A DNA stretch of 64,000 bases from Anisus vortex. Taxonomy: Eukaryota > Mollusca > Gastropoda > Planorbidae. Positions 9,898 through 22,045 of this stretch are shown in pieces (position 1 is the stretch's first letter; each line of letters begins with the position of its first letter). The notes below the pieces were generated by a model. The model made no database searches, was not told the DNA's origin, and saw only the letters and a program-made list of their open reading frames with translations. The stretch is taken from the NCBI GenBank assembly GCA_949126835.1, contig OX421500.1, forward strand, positions 20,993,167 through 21,057,166, written 5' to 3'. Made by a program: the position numbers and the translations under genes.

Positions 9898-10152
9898 ACT
9901 CTTTCAAAAGAATCACCTTTCAGCCAGGAAATACGATGGCTCAATAGCTGACTCCTAAATAATAGGCCTACTTTTTTTTTTTCTTGTATGATAAATGGTA
10001 TGATAGTGTGCGTGAATGTCTATTGTGTTTGAGTACAAATGGTTCTTTAATATTGTTTTAGGTATGCTGAAAAAACGGAATTTATGTAATCAAGTAAATT
10101 TTCCATTCATTTGGATCAATAAAGCAATCTTATCTTATCTTATCTTATCTTA
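9898..10152 (+). mobile_element. 3' tail of a LINE (family B) ending in (TCTTA)n
   Basis: The stretch ends TTCCATTCATTTGGATCAATAAAG followed by four TCTTA-type units. The same terminus, TTCCATTTGTTGGATCAATAAA, closes the LINE fragment at 46900-47580, where a different tandem tail follows. No coding part is recognisable here. The 5' limit is uncertain. Confidence 0.55.
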
Positions 10153-10260
10153 TAAATAGATAAATATATAAATAGATACATAGATACATAGATACATAGA
10201 TACATAGATACATAGAGTCATAGATAAATAGATACATAGATACATAGATAAAAAGATAAA
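10153..10260. repeat. (GATACATA)n / (GATAAATA)n array
   Basis: Short 8-bp-unit satellite directly after the LINE tail, related to the array at 9540-9897; the LINE tail appears to sit inside one original array. Confidence 0.85.
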
Positions 10261-10735
10261 TTACGAAATATACTAAAAAAATTAGCCTTCGACTATGACG
10301 TCTTTTGGATATTCCCGTTCAGCGTTTCGGCCTTCTGTATTACATAGGTCACGGATGTCATATAGAGGAAATAATAAATAACCCAGCATTGTGTTTTTTT
10401 AAGTTTAGTTCTAAGTTAAAATAACACAAAACGGCGCGCATGTTAGGTTAGCTGTGCCAATAATAATCACAGATACATGATCAGCATCAATCTTTCGGAA
10501 AATTTGAGAACATGAATAAAAAATATATAAAGAAATAAAAATAAAAACAAAAAAACAAAAAAAAGCAACAGGAAATGTTAAAAATCAAAATAACAAAATT
10601 AAGGACAGAATCGAAACAAAGAAAAAACTTGTTCCATTTAATTACAAGTCTGTGTTGACAAAACACGTGATATAAAAAAAACTACACAAAAAAACAAAAC
10701 ACACGGAGCAAAAGATAATTTATGGTAAAAGCTTT
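10261..10735. other. A-rich unique sequence, nothing recognised
   Basis: Contains A-rich runs at 10500-10700 but no gene signal. Confidence 0.5.
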
Positions 10736-10737
<2 letters not shown>

Positions 10738-10778
<41 letters not shown>

Positions 10779-10785
10779 TTCTCTG
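10738..10785. repeat. (CT)n microsatellite
   Basis: Pyrimidine run of CT repeats. The ORFs across it on both strands are low-complexity artefacts. Confidence 0.95.
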
Positions 10786-11169
10786 TCTCTCACTTCTCCA
10801 ACCACCCCTCTCTCTGTGTAAAGTTTCTTTTCTATGAATTATACAAGAGCGTGCGTCAGTGTGTTTACGAGCAGAACAAAAAAAAAAACATTTGGAATCC
10901 ATTAAGTGGAAGACATTTTTATATATTTTCTTTCTTTTTTAAAAAAATGTTCTGATTGTACATTGTTACTATATTCTTTGCGCAACCAAAGTTTCAGTTT
11001 AGTTTCATCAGCTAATAGGACAACGTAACGACGACGTGGGGGAGGGGGGGGGGGTGGAAGATAGACGATACGAAGACAAGACTATGATCTCCTAGATTAT
11101 TACCCTTATCCCATCTTATATTTATTTTTGTTTTAAACTTATAATAACTACCCACCGCCCCCTTTTTAC
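10786..11169. other. Unique sequence with a G-run, nothing recognised
   Basis: Includes a GGGGGAGGGGGG tract at about 11038-11055. No gene signal. Confidence 0.45.
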
Positions 11170-11482
11170 ATCAAACTTGGGAGTCGCTTCTCCATCGGCC
11201 AGGGCTGCTGTCGTGCGTCCGCTGGGCCTTGCGTATGGGCGTATGGCGTATTGTATAACCCAAACTCCTCAGGGGGAGGGGAGCACCAAGAAGTTGAGGG
11301 TGGGGATTACTCAAGCCCTCACTCTCCTTTCTCTTAACCGCTTTCCTCCTCATTTTTTGTTTCTCCTTCAAATGCCTGGGTGTCACGCACGCATGCGCGT
11401 CGGGGATAAAATGTCAACGTGGCTAGCGGAGCCCGTGGTGACGTCACATAAACACCACGATGGCAGCGGTGACGTCACATAA
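11170..11482. promoter_or_regulatory. Candidate regulatory island with paired CRE sites
   Basis: A GC-rich, CpG-containing unique stretch in AT-rich surroundings. It holds two perfect palindromic cAMP-response elements TGACGTCA at 11439-11446 and 11470-11477, each followed by CATAAA and CCACGA, spaced 31 bp, which is close to three helical turns. An NRF1-like GCATGCGCG lies at 11391. ACGTCACATAA occurs a third time at 22926. No transcript evidence; ORFs here have no domain. Confidence 0.35.
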
Positions 11483-12482
11483 ACCACGATCACAGTTCAT
11501 TCTAATGGTAATCCTAAGATTGGGGAATTTCCCCAAGTTTCATTCGCGCCCTAACAAACCCCTTCCTTTTACACCCCCGCCCCATCTTTCCCTACCCCGC
11601 TCTCCATGCCTTCCACGCATCTCCATCATGTACTCCCCCTCCCTGCACTCCTTTTTTCTTCTTCACAACACACTCATTTTTCTTCTTCTCTTGTGGGCAT
11701 CTTTTAGCTCCCCCTCCCTCCCTCCCCCCATCCCATGTACTCTTTCACTTTTACACCCTTCTTGCTTCTCCTTTTTAATAATTATTGTCTTGTTATAATA
11801 TAGAAATGGAGAAAAAAAACGCCCACTGGCTAACTCGAAGAGTGGCCATCAGGGGACGGGGGAGTGTGATGAGTTGGGGGCAATTCTTGCTAGGGGAGGA
11901 AGAGGATTTTATTCCCACCCCCCCCCCTCAAGAGGTAGAAAAAGAGTGGTGTGGTGAGCAGTGGGGGGGGGGGTGAGTAGTGGGGAAGGGGGAATAAGAA
12001 ATTTATCAATGCCAGGGAGATGATTATAAATCAGTTCCTGCTATGCAGAGAGATACATGTCGCCAACACAATGAGAAACTTGAGCAAATTATGACAAGAA
12101 ACTCTTTTGGAGGAGAGTGGACAGCGGGTGAGGAGCAGGAGGGGATGATGTAGGAATTGTGAGTAGGGGCTGTTGTGGATGAGACGGAAGTGGTGAGCCC
12201 AAACAGTTATCCCATTAATGCACTGACCGATATAACATAAAGAGTGTGGCGTCCCATTTTATTCATCAAAATGTTTCATTGAACGCATTGTCTAGCCTGA
12301 AAAAAAGTGATATTTCAGCACAATGTCTATCCTGACTAGAAAATTTGGCTTTGAAAAAATTGTCTACCCTAAGAAAAATATTGATCTTTGAACTTAAATC
12401 GCAACAACCGATATGGCTGACATGAAGATCAAGGCCAAGTAAATAGAATATGTCACTAATTAGAAAAATATCTTTTATGCAC
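11483..12482. other. Pyrimidine-rich then G-rich unique sequence
   Basis: C/T-rich at 11540-11770, G-rich runs at 11850-12000 and 12110-12180, then ordinary sequence. No gene or repeat family recognised. Confidence 0.45.
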
Positions 12483-12486
12483 TTAA

Positions 12487-13720
12487 GGCTGGGGGGCACG
12501 TTTTAGGCACTTTTTTTTAAAATTTACCGACCAAAACGTCTGAAACTTTAACCACGTAACAAGTATGGAATATCATTTAGGGCATTCAGTTTTAATTTGT
12601 TTTTAATGCATTGGTTGCCATGGCAACGGCCGCCATATTGGATTTTATAGGTGTTTTAAAAAATCTATCTCCTCTATAACATTTATACCTACAAATACAA
12701 TATTTGATACATTTGGTAAAGAAATGAATTTACAACGAATTGTCCACCCACTTTTTTTAAATTGAAGATATTTAATTTTTTATAATTTTTTTCTTAAGGC
12801 ACTTTTTAAATAGTTCATTTTTTGCAAAAAAACACAACCTTTGTGCCCATAAAAGTAAAATAAAACAAAAATTTCAAAATCTAAGTGGACCTTGCTGTTG
12901 TAATAGGCGCTTAGATAAAAATTACAAAGTCTCAATACAATCTGTAAAAAATGTGAGAGGAGTAGTAAAAATAAGGTATAAAATAATTATTTTGAGTAAA
13001 ACGCAAAAAAGTAAGAAAAGTTTGAAAATCCAGAAATTTATCAAGTATTAATATAACAATCAACATGAAATTTATTAGCAATAGTATAAGGAATACTGAA
13101 ACAAAATTTCATTTTGATTAGTTCTTAAAAAAAATACATACTATACCTATAAAAACAATTAAATAATTAAACTCTGCATTTTTTTCTATAATATAAAATT
13201 AACCAACTAATACTTAAATTTAGATAGTTCAAGTTATTGTAATTAGTATTAAGATAAAAATGGCAAAATTTTAATAGAATATGTTAAGAAATGTGAAACT
13301 TGTAAGAAAAAGAAGTAAAAATGAATATTTTTTGAAAAACGCAAAAAGTTAAAAAAAAACATGAAAATAACATTTTTTTGTTATAAAAATTCGAAATAAA
13401 TCGATTGATTTTTTTCTCTCGACCAAATGTAGTTAATTATTGCGTAGGATAAAACTAAGTATCTATTAGTATAAAGAACTATACGCATTTTGCTTTTTTA
13501 CTTTGAGTTTTGAGGTGTCAAACATGTGAAAATTTTACATTTTCTTCACCACTTAGCTACATACACACCATTTCAAACAATATATTTAAAAAACTATTGC
13601 GCTTTTTACTATAAGAGTGGCATTTTTGTATACAGAAATGGTTGAACTTATTTAATTAAATAAAACCTAAAAATCAGTACCCAAATTGAATATCCCTAAA
13701 ATGGCCTGCCGTACCCAGCC
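12487..13720. mobile_element. TTAA-flanked MITE (piggyBac-like ends)
   Basis: Left end TTAA|GGCTGGGGGGCACG and right end, read in reverse, TTAA|GGCTGGGTACGGCA. Seven terminal bases are identical and a TTTTAGG block follows in both ends. TTAA at 12483-12486 and 13721-13724 fits a TTAA target duplication, the hallmark of piggyBac-type insertion. The 1.23-kb interior is very AT-rich and has no transposase ORF, so it is non-autonomous. Superfamily assignment rests on the duplication and is tentative. Confidence 0.55.
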
Positions 13721-13724
13721 TTAA

Positions 13725-14690
13725 TGATGATCAAGACTGATATGGCTTGATATAAAACTAAAACATAACTGGGATAGGATAAAAACCAACCTATAATAAT
13801 TTTGTAAAAAACATATTTCAATTACTTGACAAGTCTTAACTAGTATGCTTGCGTAAAGGTTAAAAATTGTACTAAATTTCGGTCCCATTCGTTCATTTGC
13901 TAAAAAAAACATTTCTTTGTTCTGCGTTGCTGGTTGTACTGTGAGTATTAATAGATGTAGAGGATTTTTTTTTCATTTCCAAAAGATGTTGCCGAAAGAA
14001 AACGATGGATTGTGAACGTCAGACGTGAAGAATCACCTTTCTATAATCTCAAACTTATTGCTTAATGCAAAATAATTACAAGTTTTAGTATATCGACGGA
14101 TTGTGATTTTTAATAACCAAGGAAGCAATTCTTGATTAATTTATTTTATAAACAAAGCTAACACTTTATCGCCTTCTCACTTTGATGTTAAAAACGGATT
14201 CCTCATAACTAATGTTGTAGCCTTTGTATATTTCTAAAAGACCAGAACCGGTCGACGAAGTTAAAATCAATTGTCAAAAAGCACAAAGGTATGCGTTTTG
14301 TTCTCGGAAATGGAACCGGAAGTTCATGATCTCTTCTGTTTGAAAAGGTCAGGCCTCATCGACTTCTCAATACATGTTGAAATAATTGTTTTGGAGAAGG
14401 GGAATAAATATGAAAAGAATAATGAATATGATAGGTATAATAATATATGTATTTACTTGTAAATCATAAAATCATTATGAAATTGGACGCAAGGGATTGT
14501 GGTAGGTGCGATTTGTAATAAACAAGACATGGGTAAATATAAGAAATCGGGTAAAGTTATGGCGAAACAGATAAAAGATAACTTAAAAATAAAAATAGGT
14601 ATAGATGAGCGATGAAATTCGAGTAGTAATAATTCTGTGTGATAACAAAACACATAATAGAAATATAGTTATATATACATAAAGACTTTT
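13725..14690. other. AT-rich unique sequence, nothing recognised
   Basis: Only short ORFs without similarity to known domains. An AT-rich GATA-like low-complexity zone begins near 14690. Confidence 0.5.
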
Positions 14691-14839
14691 ACATACATAA
14701 ACATACAAAAAAGATGGGTAGATAAATAGATATATATATATCTATAGATAGAATGACAGATATATAGACAAATAAAGAGATAAAAAGTGAGATTGAAAGA
14801 TTGATAGTAAGATAGTTAGATGTATAAATAAAAAGATAG
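14691..14839. repeat. GATA-rich low-complexity sequence
   Basis: Irregular AGATA/ATAG repeats that served as the target of the solo LTR that follows. Confidence 0.7.
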
Positions 14840-15513
14840 TGTTACGACCACAATCCCCTTGTGGTCAGAGCCGTGTAAATATTGTTGATAATTCTCGTTC
14901 GTCCTAGGGTAGACTTTGGTTATTATTACTTATATTTCACTATTACACGAACTCTCCTTATTATCCTGGGCACAAACTCAGGATTTGCGTTTTAACAGTG
15001 CCTTTCCTTGACGTTGTAGTTATAAATAAAAATATATATTATCATATTGTAAACAATGAAACAAAAATAGTAACTTGACGAGGAAGCTTCAGTGTAAAGG
15101 TTGTTGATAATTTAATTCAGGTTATAATTTGCTAATGTGTACAATTAATGTAGTATTTACAGCAATAATAGAATACTGCCAACACAAGCGTTCACTCTGT
15201 ACAAAACTATGTATAAACTACTCTGTACAAACTCTGCAAAACACTGCAGAAACTCTGCACAAAAACTAGCTGCCTAGCCTTAAATACTAGCGGAGGAGAG
15301 CGGGGAACAGACCTATTACTAGGAGGGGTGAAAATAATGGTATCATTACAAAAGTTTTAACATAAACTCCCCTGTACCAGAAATAATAGACTATTCCTAA
15401 CCATTCCGAGAATTTGAGGTCGGCACGAGAGTGGATTCTTAGAACAGTCTAGGCTTTAGTACCGCCCACAAAACTTGCGTTGAGAGAGAGCTGGGCGTTA
15501 TTGATACATGACA
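14840..15513 (-). repeat. Solo LTR related to the Gmr1-like element
   Basis: 674 bp with TG...CA ends that align along their whole length to the 675-bp LTRs at 834 and 7016 (same first block TGTTACG, same last block ATACATGACA) but with many substitutions, so it is an older or different subfamily insertion. Flanking bases ATAG (14836-14839 and 15514-15517) form a 4-bp target duplication. No internal sequence remains, as expected after recombination between two LTRs. Confidence 0.9.
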
Positions 15514-15531
15514 ATAGGTTGATAGAAAATT

Positions 15532-15926
15532 GTTAGATTGATAGACGATATATATATAGATCGTTGCAAGGATAAAAAGATAAATAGATTTTTATATAGA
15601 TAGATATATACTTATATAGATAGATGGATAGATAGATATAAAGATATAACAATCAAAATTATGGAGAGATTCTTTTTACATGGTTATTGCTTAGATCTCT
15701 ATCCCAGATACAGATATAATTATTATAATTATTAGATTGATAGACGATAGATAGATAGATCGTTGCAATGATAGAGGGATAAATAGATGTCTATATAGAT
15801 AGATATATAGATTTATAGATATATAGATAGATGGATAGATAGATAGATAGATAGATATAAAGATATAACAATCATAATTATGAAGAGATTCTTTTTACAT
15901 GGTTATTGCTTAGATCTCTATCCCAG
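15532..15926. repeat. Tandem duplication of about 200 bp with internal GATA microsatellite
   Basis: Two copies, 15532-15707 and 15732-15926, both starting TTAGATTGATAGACGATA and ending TTAGATCTCTATCCCAG. The second copy is longer because its (GATA)n expanded. Confidence 0.9.
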
Positions 15927-17050
15927 TGATAACATCAATAGTAAACTCTACAATATCACAAACATCACTGAACTAAAGTAATTGAGTTGTAGAGAATATT
16001 TGTCCCCAATTCAGAAATAAAAAGGAACTTTGATTGATGGTGGTCGGCGGAACCGTTTGAGACTCTACGATCTCCCTGAAACTAACGCATCTACGGACAC
16101 ACACACACGACGTACCGATAACCATAATCAGCTTCTTCGGCTTGTGCACGGAAACCAGAGTTGTGTTTTTCTTCTCCTCGTGAAGGAGGTAAACCTCCAA
16201 TCAGGTCTCTTGTCGCATCCTTTAAAAATAAAACTCATTAATTTTATGGAACCCCTGCCGCTCATTTCGTTCGCTAGGGATGCTTTTAAATTTGGGCAAA
16301 TTTAATCTACTTTCTTACTGTCAAGATATCACTGGGGCAATAGATATTATCCTTGCCCTTATACAAGTTATCGGTACGCTATCCACTTTTCTCTTTTATC
16401 GCTGGCTCCGTTTGCATCATCTTTAAAAAAATAAATATCCTTTTTGCGCTTTTAGCTTTTTCTTGCGTGTGTGTTCTATCCTTTTACCTATCGTCTCATA
16501 GACGGCGTGCTGGGTTATGGTAAGTCTAGAAAGAGGGTGCCCTCCTACCTTCATCTGTGCACACACACGAAGTGGCCAGGCCCGATGGAAATTTAATGAA
16601 GTGCGCCATAACGCCAACGGGCAACAGAGAAGATCCACAGGAAGAAACGTGTTTTTAATTTGACATAAAACTTGAGAAATGCGTTCGCAATCTCCAGCAC
16701 AGATAACTCTTGTGTGGAACGCTCTAGAATTTTAAAGACGAAATGAAGAGAAGTAGACCTACAGTTGCTGTTTTTTAATGTTTTCTTCATCATAGGTAAT
16801 AGCTAGGGTTTAACTTCTTTATGTATTTTCTTGTTTCTATCAATGTTAAAATATTTGTTTTTTTTGTTTTTGTTGGATATTTAGACTAGATGACTTTTCT
16901 ATTTTTTTATATAAACGTTTTAAAACAAAGAGCTACCATGATTTTACATTAGGGCGATATGAGTCTTCAAAGAAGTTGGACTTGTCAAAATCATATAATC
17001 AACAAACTTTGGTTTACAGTCTCAGTAATAGTAAATGACTCCACAAGGCT
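15927..17050. other. Mostly unique sequence, possible conserved segment at 16440-16640
   Basis: No gene recognised. 16440-16640 is richer in GC and contains GTGCGCCATAACGCC with ATTTAATG just upstream, which resemble posterior Hox/Cdx-type sites; this is weak evidence. Confidence 0.3.
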
Positions 17051-18457
17051 CTTGGCTGTGTAACAATTAACTCTATTTCAAAAGTACATTTGTTTTATCT
17101 TGGCTGTGTAACAATTAACTCTATTTCAAAAGTACATTTGTTCTATCTTGGCTGTGTAACAATTAACTCTATTTCAAAAGTACATTTGTTTTATCTTGGC
17201 TGTGTAACAATGAACTCTATTTCAAAAGTACATTTGTTCTATCTTGGCTGTGTAACAATTAACTCTATTTCAAAAGTACATTTGTTTTATCTTGGCTGTG
17301 TAACAATTAACTCTATTTCAAAAGTACATTTGTTCTATCTTGGCTGTGTAACAATTAACTCTATTTCAAAAGTACATTTGTTTTATCTTGGCTGTGTAAC
17401 AATTAACTCTATTTCAAATGTACATTTGTTCTATCTTTGCTGTGTAACAATTAACTCTCTATTTCAAAAGTACATTTGTTTTATCTTGGCTGTGTAACAA
17501 TTAACTCTATTTTCAAAAGTACATTTGTTCTATCTTGGCTGTGTAACAATTAACTCTATTTCAAAAGTACATTTGTTCTATCTTGGAAGTGTAACAATTA
17601 ACTCTATTTCAAAAGTACATTTGTTTTATCTTGGCTGTGTAACAATTAACTCTATTTTCAAAAGTACATTTTTTATATCTTGGCTGTGTAACAATGAACT
17701 CTATTTCAAAAGTACATTTGTTCTATCTTGGCAGTGTAACAATTAACTCTATTTCAAAAGTACATTTGTTCTATCTTGGCTGTGTAAAAATTAACTCTAT
17801 TTCAAAAGTACATTTGTTCTATCTTGGCTGTGTAACAATTAACTCTATTTCAAAAGTACATTTGTTCTATCTTGGCTGTGTAACAATTAACTCTTTTTTC
17901 AAAAGTACATTTGTTCTATCTTGGCTGTGTAACAATTAACTCTATTTCAAAAGTACATTTGTTCTATCTTGGCTGTGTAACAATTAACTCTATTTTCAAA
18001 AGTACATTTGTACTATCTTGGCTGTGTAAAAATTAACTCTATTTCAAAAGTAAAAGTACATTTGTTCTATCTTGGCTGTGTAACAATTAACTCTATTTCA
18101 AAAGTACATTTGTTCTATCTTGGCTGTGTAAAAATTAACTCTTTTTCAAAAGTACATTTGTTATATCTTGGCTGTGTTACAATTAACTCTATTACAAAAG
18201 TACATTTGTTCTATCTTGGCTGTGTAACAATTAACTCTATTTTCAAAAGTACATTTGTTCTATCTTGGCTGTGTAACAATTAACTCTATTTCAAAAGTAC
18301 ATTTGTTCTACCTTGGCTATGTAACAATTAACTCTATTTCAAAAGTACATTTGTTCTATCTTGGCTGTGTAAAAATTAACTCTATTTCAAAAGTACATTT
18401 GTTATATCTTGGCTGTGTAACAATTAACTCTATTTTCAAAAGTACATTTGTTCTATC
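17051..18457. repeat. 48-bp minisatellite, about 29 copies
   Basis: Unit begins CTTGGCTGTGTAACAATTAA and includes TCAAAAGTACATTTGTT. Because 48 is a multiple of three, the plus strand reads repeated FYLGCVTINSISKVHL in one frame until 1-bp indels (TATTTTC for TATTTC) shift it. Those indel variants recur in several units, showing that blocks of units were copied together. Not a gene: no conservation pattern apart from DNA repetition. Confidence 0.98.
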
Positions 18458-19985
18458 ACTTTACCTGATGATGACCTTTGTCCATCGGTTTCGATGAAGA
18501 TCATCCGACAGAGTCAAAGTTGTTTGTAGGTAAGGTTGCATTGGTGACACGGTGCGTGGCAGTGGTAGCGTAGCTGGCGTCGTTTGATTCTCTGAGGTGT
18601 CGCTTTAACATTCATGCAATAACGCATATTGGTCTATTTACCATCTATTACGAGGCTCTCGTGGCTGAAGTTGTGTTCCCAAAGTCGAGAAGGTGTCTTT
18701 AAAGTATAGCATGAAGTTGAAGTCTTTTTATGTTACGAAAGGCGAATGGGTAACATAGTCTGAAAGGGCTGTTAGTGGCAACTGTTTGCTGTTATGCTAA
18801 TTAAAAGTATCCAGCCTTCGAAGAAGACTATGGGGTTTCTAAATTTTCTAGAGTTGCGTTCTGTGCTACTGGCAGGCGGGAACAGGTTTCGTTTATTGTT
18901 GTAGACCAGTATGGACACCATTATATCTCTTCCTTAGTCCAGGTTATAACCATATCACCTTGTCATGTATATCTATTTTCTTCGTTCGCCAACAGTGTGG
19001 AGATATCTTTAAATTGATGGAGAAACTTGAGTTGTAAGCGTCACCATTGTTATGAAATGGTAATAGAAGGCTGGTGTATAGGTAGTGTAGGTACAAACTG
19101 GCATTGCCAGAGGGGGGGGGGGGGCAGGTGTAGAGGTAGCTCCCACAAAATGAGGCTTATTTAAGAATTAAAAGTGTTGGAATGGGCACTTTCATGAATG
19201 TACTCATCCTCTGGATGTACTGGTCTCCCATTTTCAACAGAGATCCATTCAGGTGTAACAGAATGCCATGCGGAATAACTGGACGTAACGTTACACTAAA
19301 CCAGGCCCTAATCTTTTGAGTAATTGTCTTCTTCTAGTGTACAAGCTCTGTCTCTCAAAGCTCCACCTTTGTGTTTGACGGATCCACTGACAGAATGGTA
19401 AGAGCTACATCACATGGACTGACTCACTATATTCCTTCGGCTCTACATACATAACCATGAAGATCATTGCATGCACAATTGATCCTGAACGTGACTGTCA
19501 TGATGTTGTAATACCAAATGGTTAAACACAGCCAACAAATAATCAAACATAGTTTAAAATGCCAGGAGACAGCTTGTGATGGGGAATGTGCATGAAGTGG
19601 ACACTCATTGGATGACATAGTCCGTGGGTGACTCTTTGTGGCGGTCACCTGCTGCCTGTGTGTGGATCATATCTGATGACGGTGAAGGGTCATATATAAA
19701 GCAGTTTCTGGCTCTGGGAGGAAAAGATGTTGAAGATAAAAAAAAGAAACTACAAAATAAGAAAAAGGTTTAAACCGTATGGATAAGACAACAATAACAA
19801 ATAAGTAAGAAAAAGAAAGTCAAAGATCGTTCAAAAGAGTCATCAAATGTGCGAAGAAAGGTGCATAATTGTTATTTATCAAGACGACAAAATACAATTT
19901 AAATTTGATCTAAAAAAAAATTAAAATTTTTTTTTTTTTTGCAAAAATCTGATTTTTCTATATTTAAAACCAGCGGTTGTTTTAG
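18458..19985. other. Unique sequence, no gene recognised
   Basis: Moderate GC with a G-run at 19111-19125. Several stretches such as 18480-18600 and 19180-19420 look like old dispersed repeats or ancient coding remnants, but no domain can be named. Confidence 0.4.
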
Positions 19986-20330
19986 TACACTACTACTATA
20001 TTTGTGGTAGTTATTCTAATACATGTTTAGTTTGTGTCCAGTCCTGCTAGTGGTCATCTTTCATCGACGACGCCCCCCCCCCCTAATCCCTAACCGTCAC
20101 ACCCACGCTCCCTCCCACTTTGAGAGAGATAGCCACGATACCAATCCGCACGCGCCATTGACCAAAATGCTTTATCTCCACACGTGTAGTCCAATCAGAA
20201 CTAATCAGACTCTGTTCAAACATGGGCGTCTCATCTGGTCGGGAGTAAGGAGCGGCATGGGTGGAGGGGCGGAATGGAGGGAAGGGTGGATAAAATCGGC
20301 GCCCATAGAAAATGTTTGTATTTTCTGATT
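19986..20330. promoter_or_regulatory. Candidate GC-rich regulatory island
   Basis: CpG-containing unique block with CCAATCAG at about 20189, a second AATCAGA, and E-box CACGTG at 20178. It stands out from AT-rich flanks. No ORF with a domain. Function is inferred only from composition. Confidence 0.22.
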
Positions 20331-21240
20331 TCTGAAAAAGACCGAAAACATTACTGGTTACAATTTAAATTTTAACCTTTAACAAAATAGTTCATTTTCG
20401 ACGGATAATTTATTCGTGTTTTAATTTTAATTCAAATTTAAACATGTCCAACTGTTGACTATCTAAACGTCTGCGCCCATGGCGGCCACCACTTGTTTCG
20501 TTACTACATAATGCATTTATTATAGAATTAACATAGATCTATTGGTGTTCACTTTAAAATATATTTTATTTGTGTGCACTAGGCCCCCTTTTCACCACAT
20601 TTTATAAGCCTTTTATTCTCAGTTTGATTCATACAGCATTAAATTCCCGTAGAAAATCAAGAATTCTAATTGAATTACAGTAGCGAATCTTAAATTCCAA
20701 TGGAATTAATATTGAATTACAGTTTGGTCTATAAAAAATGTATTTAATAGTTTCTAATTATTTGATGCTAGACTTGATGAACTTGAAGTTTTTGCTCTTT
20801 CTAATATCTCCAAAATGTGCGTTTGGAAAAGCACACAAGAAATATCCTCTTAAGCACTTATCCATTCAAAAAGCATTCAACTCCATTTTGTTTTGTTTTA
20901 TGCATAATAAATTGTTATGTTTAAAGAAAATATTGTATGCACTGGTCGAGAAAAAAATCATTGAACCTATGAAAAAAATTGCAAGATTTATTTATTTTTT
21001 TTAGCTTTTTTTATAAGCAACGACAGAATTTGAATTTTTAGACAATTTTTAAAATTAAATTACCAATTAATGGCTGGCCGAGCGCTAGAAAGAATTCTAA
21101 TGAAGCTTATAAATTAGAAACTAAGTAGAGTTATAATCCTTAAGGCGAAGCCATAAAATGTCGTGATAAAATACATCAGCCAGTTTAAATAAAGATGTGA
21201 TAGGGAGAAAAGAAAACATTTATGAAATTACTAACTTTTT
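20331..21240. other. AT-rich unique sequence, nothing recognised
   Basis: Short ORFs lack any domain. Confidence 0.5.
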
Positions 21241-21249
21241 CATTTATAG

Positions 21250-21670
21250 AAGAAGGAAACCGTCCGAAACCGAAACCGAAAGTTTAACTACACATTCTGC
21301 CGAAACCGAAAGATAAACCAAAATTGTCAAACAAAAAATAATTTAAAAAACTGCACAGTAATCCTACACTCCATTTTTCGACATTCTTTGTGGTGGTTAA
21401 TTATTCCGTTTATTATTAACTTAAATTGTATACTTCACACAGATAAATTAGCACCAGCTTAACTAAATGAAATAATCAACAAACAGAGTAACAGATGCAG
21501 CACTAGCGTTGCAGTCTGAATTTTGGAAGTTAAAATAGATATTTGGTTTATGACCGAAAGTCAATATCAGTTTCGGCAGAAACAGAAATCTAACTTTCTG
21601 ACTTCAGCCGAAACTAATCCGAAAGAGGCGATTAGGCTACTTTCGGCGACAAAACCGAAACAGGAAATAT
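21250..21670. mobile_element. Possible MITE with CCGAAAC-type inverted ends
   Basis: The left side carries repeated CCGAAACCGAAA motifs and TTCTGCCGAAAC...ATAAACCAAA; the right side carries the reverse complement TTTGGTTTAT...GTTTCGGCAGAA and further TTTCGG motifs. This gives an imperfect inverted repeat about 240 bp apart. Such CGGTTTCGG-rich ends occur in some non-autonomous hAT elements. Exact ends and target duplication were not found. Confidence 0.4.
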
Positions 21671-21834
21671 TCTTACAAAATTTCCACTAGAAATTGAATA
21701 AAAAGTTAATTTGTTATCAATATTTCCCGTGGATACAATGACTGTGTAGAATTAACTCACAAGGAACTTTTCTACCAACTGATAAACTGATATTTTTCCT
21801 GTCAAACATTGTGTATTTCTATATATGGAAAATG

Positions 21835-22045
21835 AAACTGAGGACTTTTCTTTTTACCTATTACAGACACTTGTTTAAAACCGTAGATTATTGCATCCTC
21901 ATGCGTGATTCTCTAGTACAGCATTTTGATAAGCGTTTTAAAATGATATTACGTTGTTTGATCTTCCTGGTTTGTTCAGACAACCCATTCCATGCCCGGA
22001 TCTCTAGTAGATTATATCGATTAGAGGGCATTGTTATTTGAGTCA
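21835..22045 (-). mobile_element. LINE family A 3' fragment
   Basis: Minus strand reads LEIRAWNGLSEQTRK, the LINE C-terminal motif seen at 1-102, followed by a decayed 3' UTR resembling 100-176. Confidence 0.65.

Noticed and set aside
17090..18497. Series of plus-strand ORFs with FYLGCVTINSISKVHL repeats
   Set aside because: They are the translation of a 48-bp minisatellite whose unit is divisible by three; frame breaks occur at random indels and there is no independent coding evidence.
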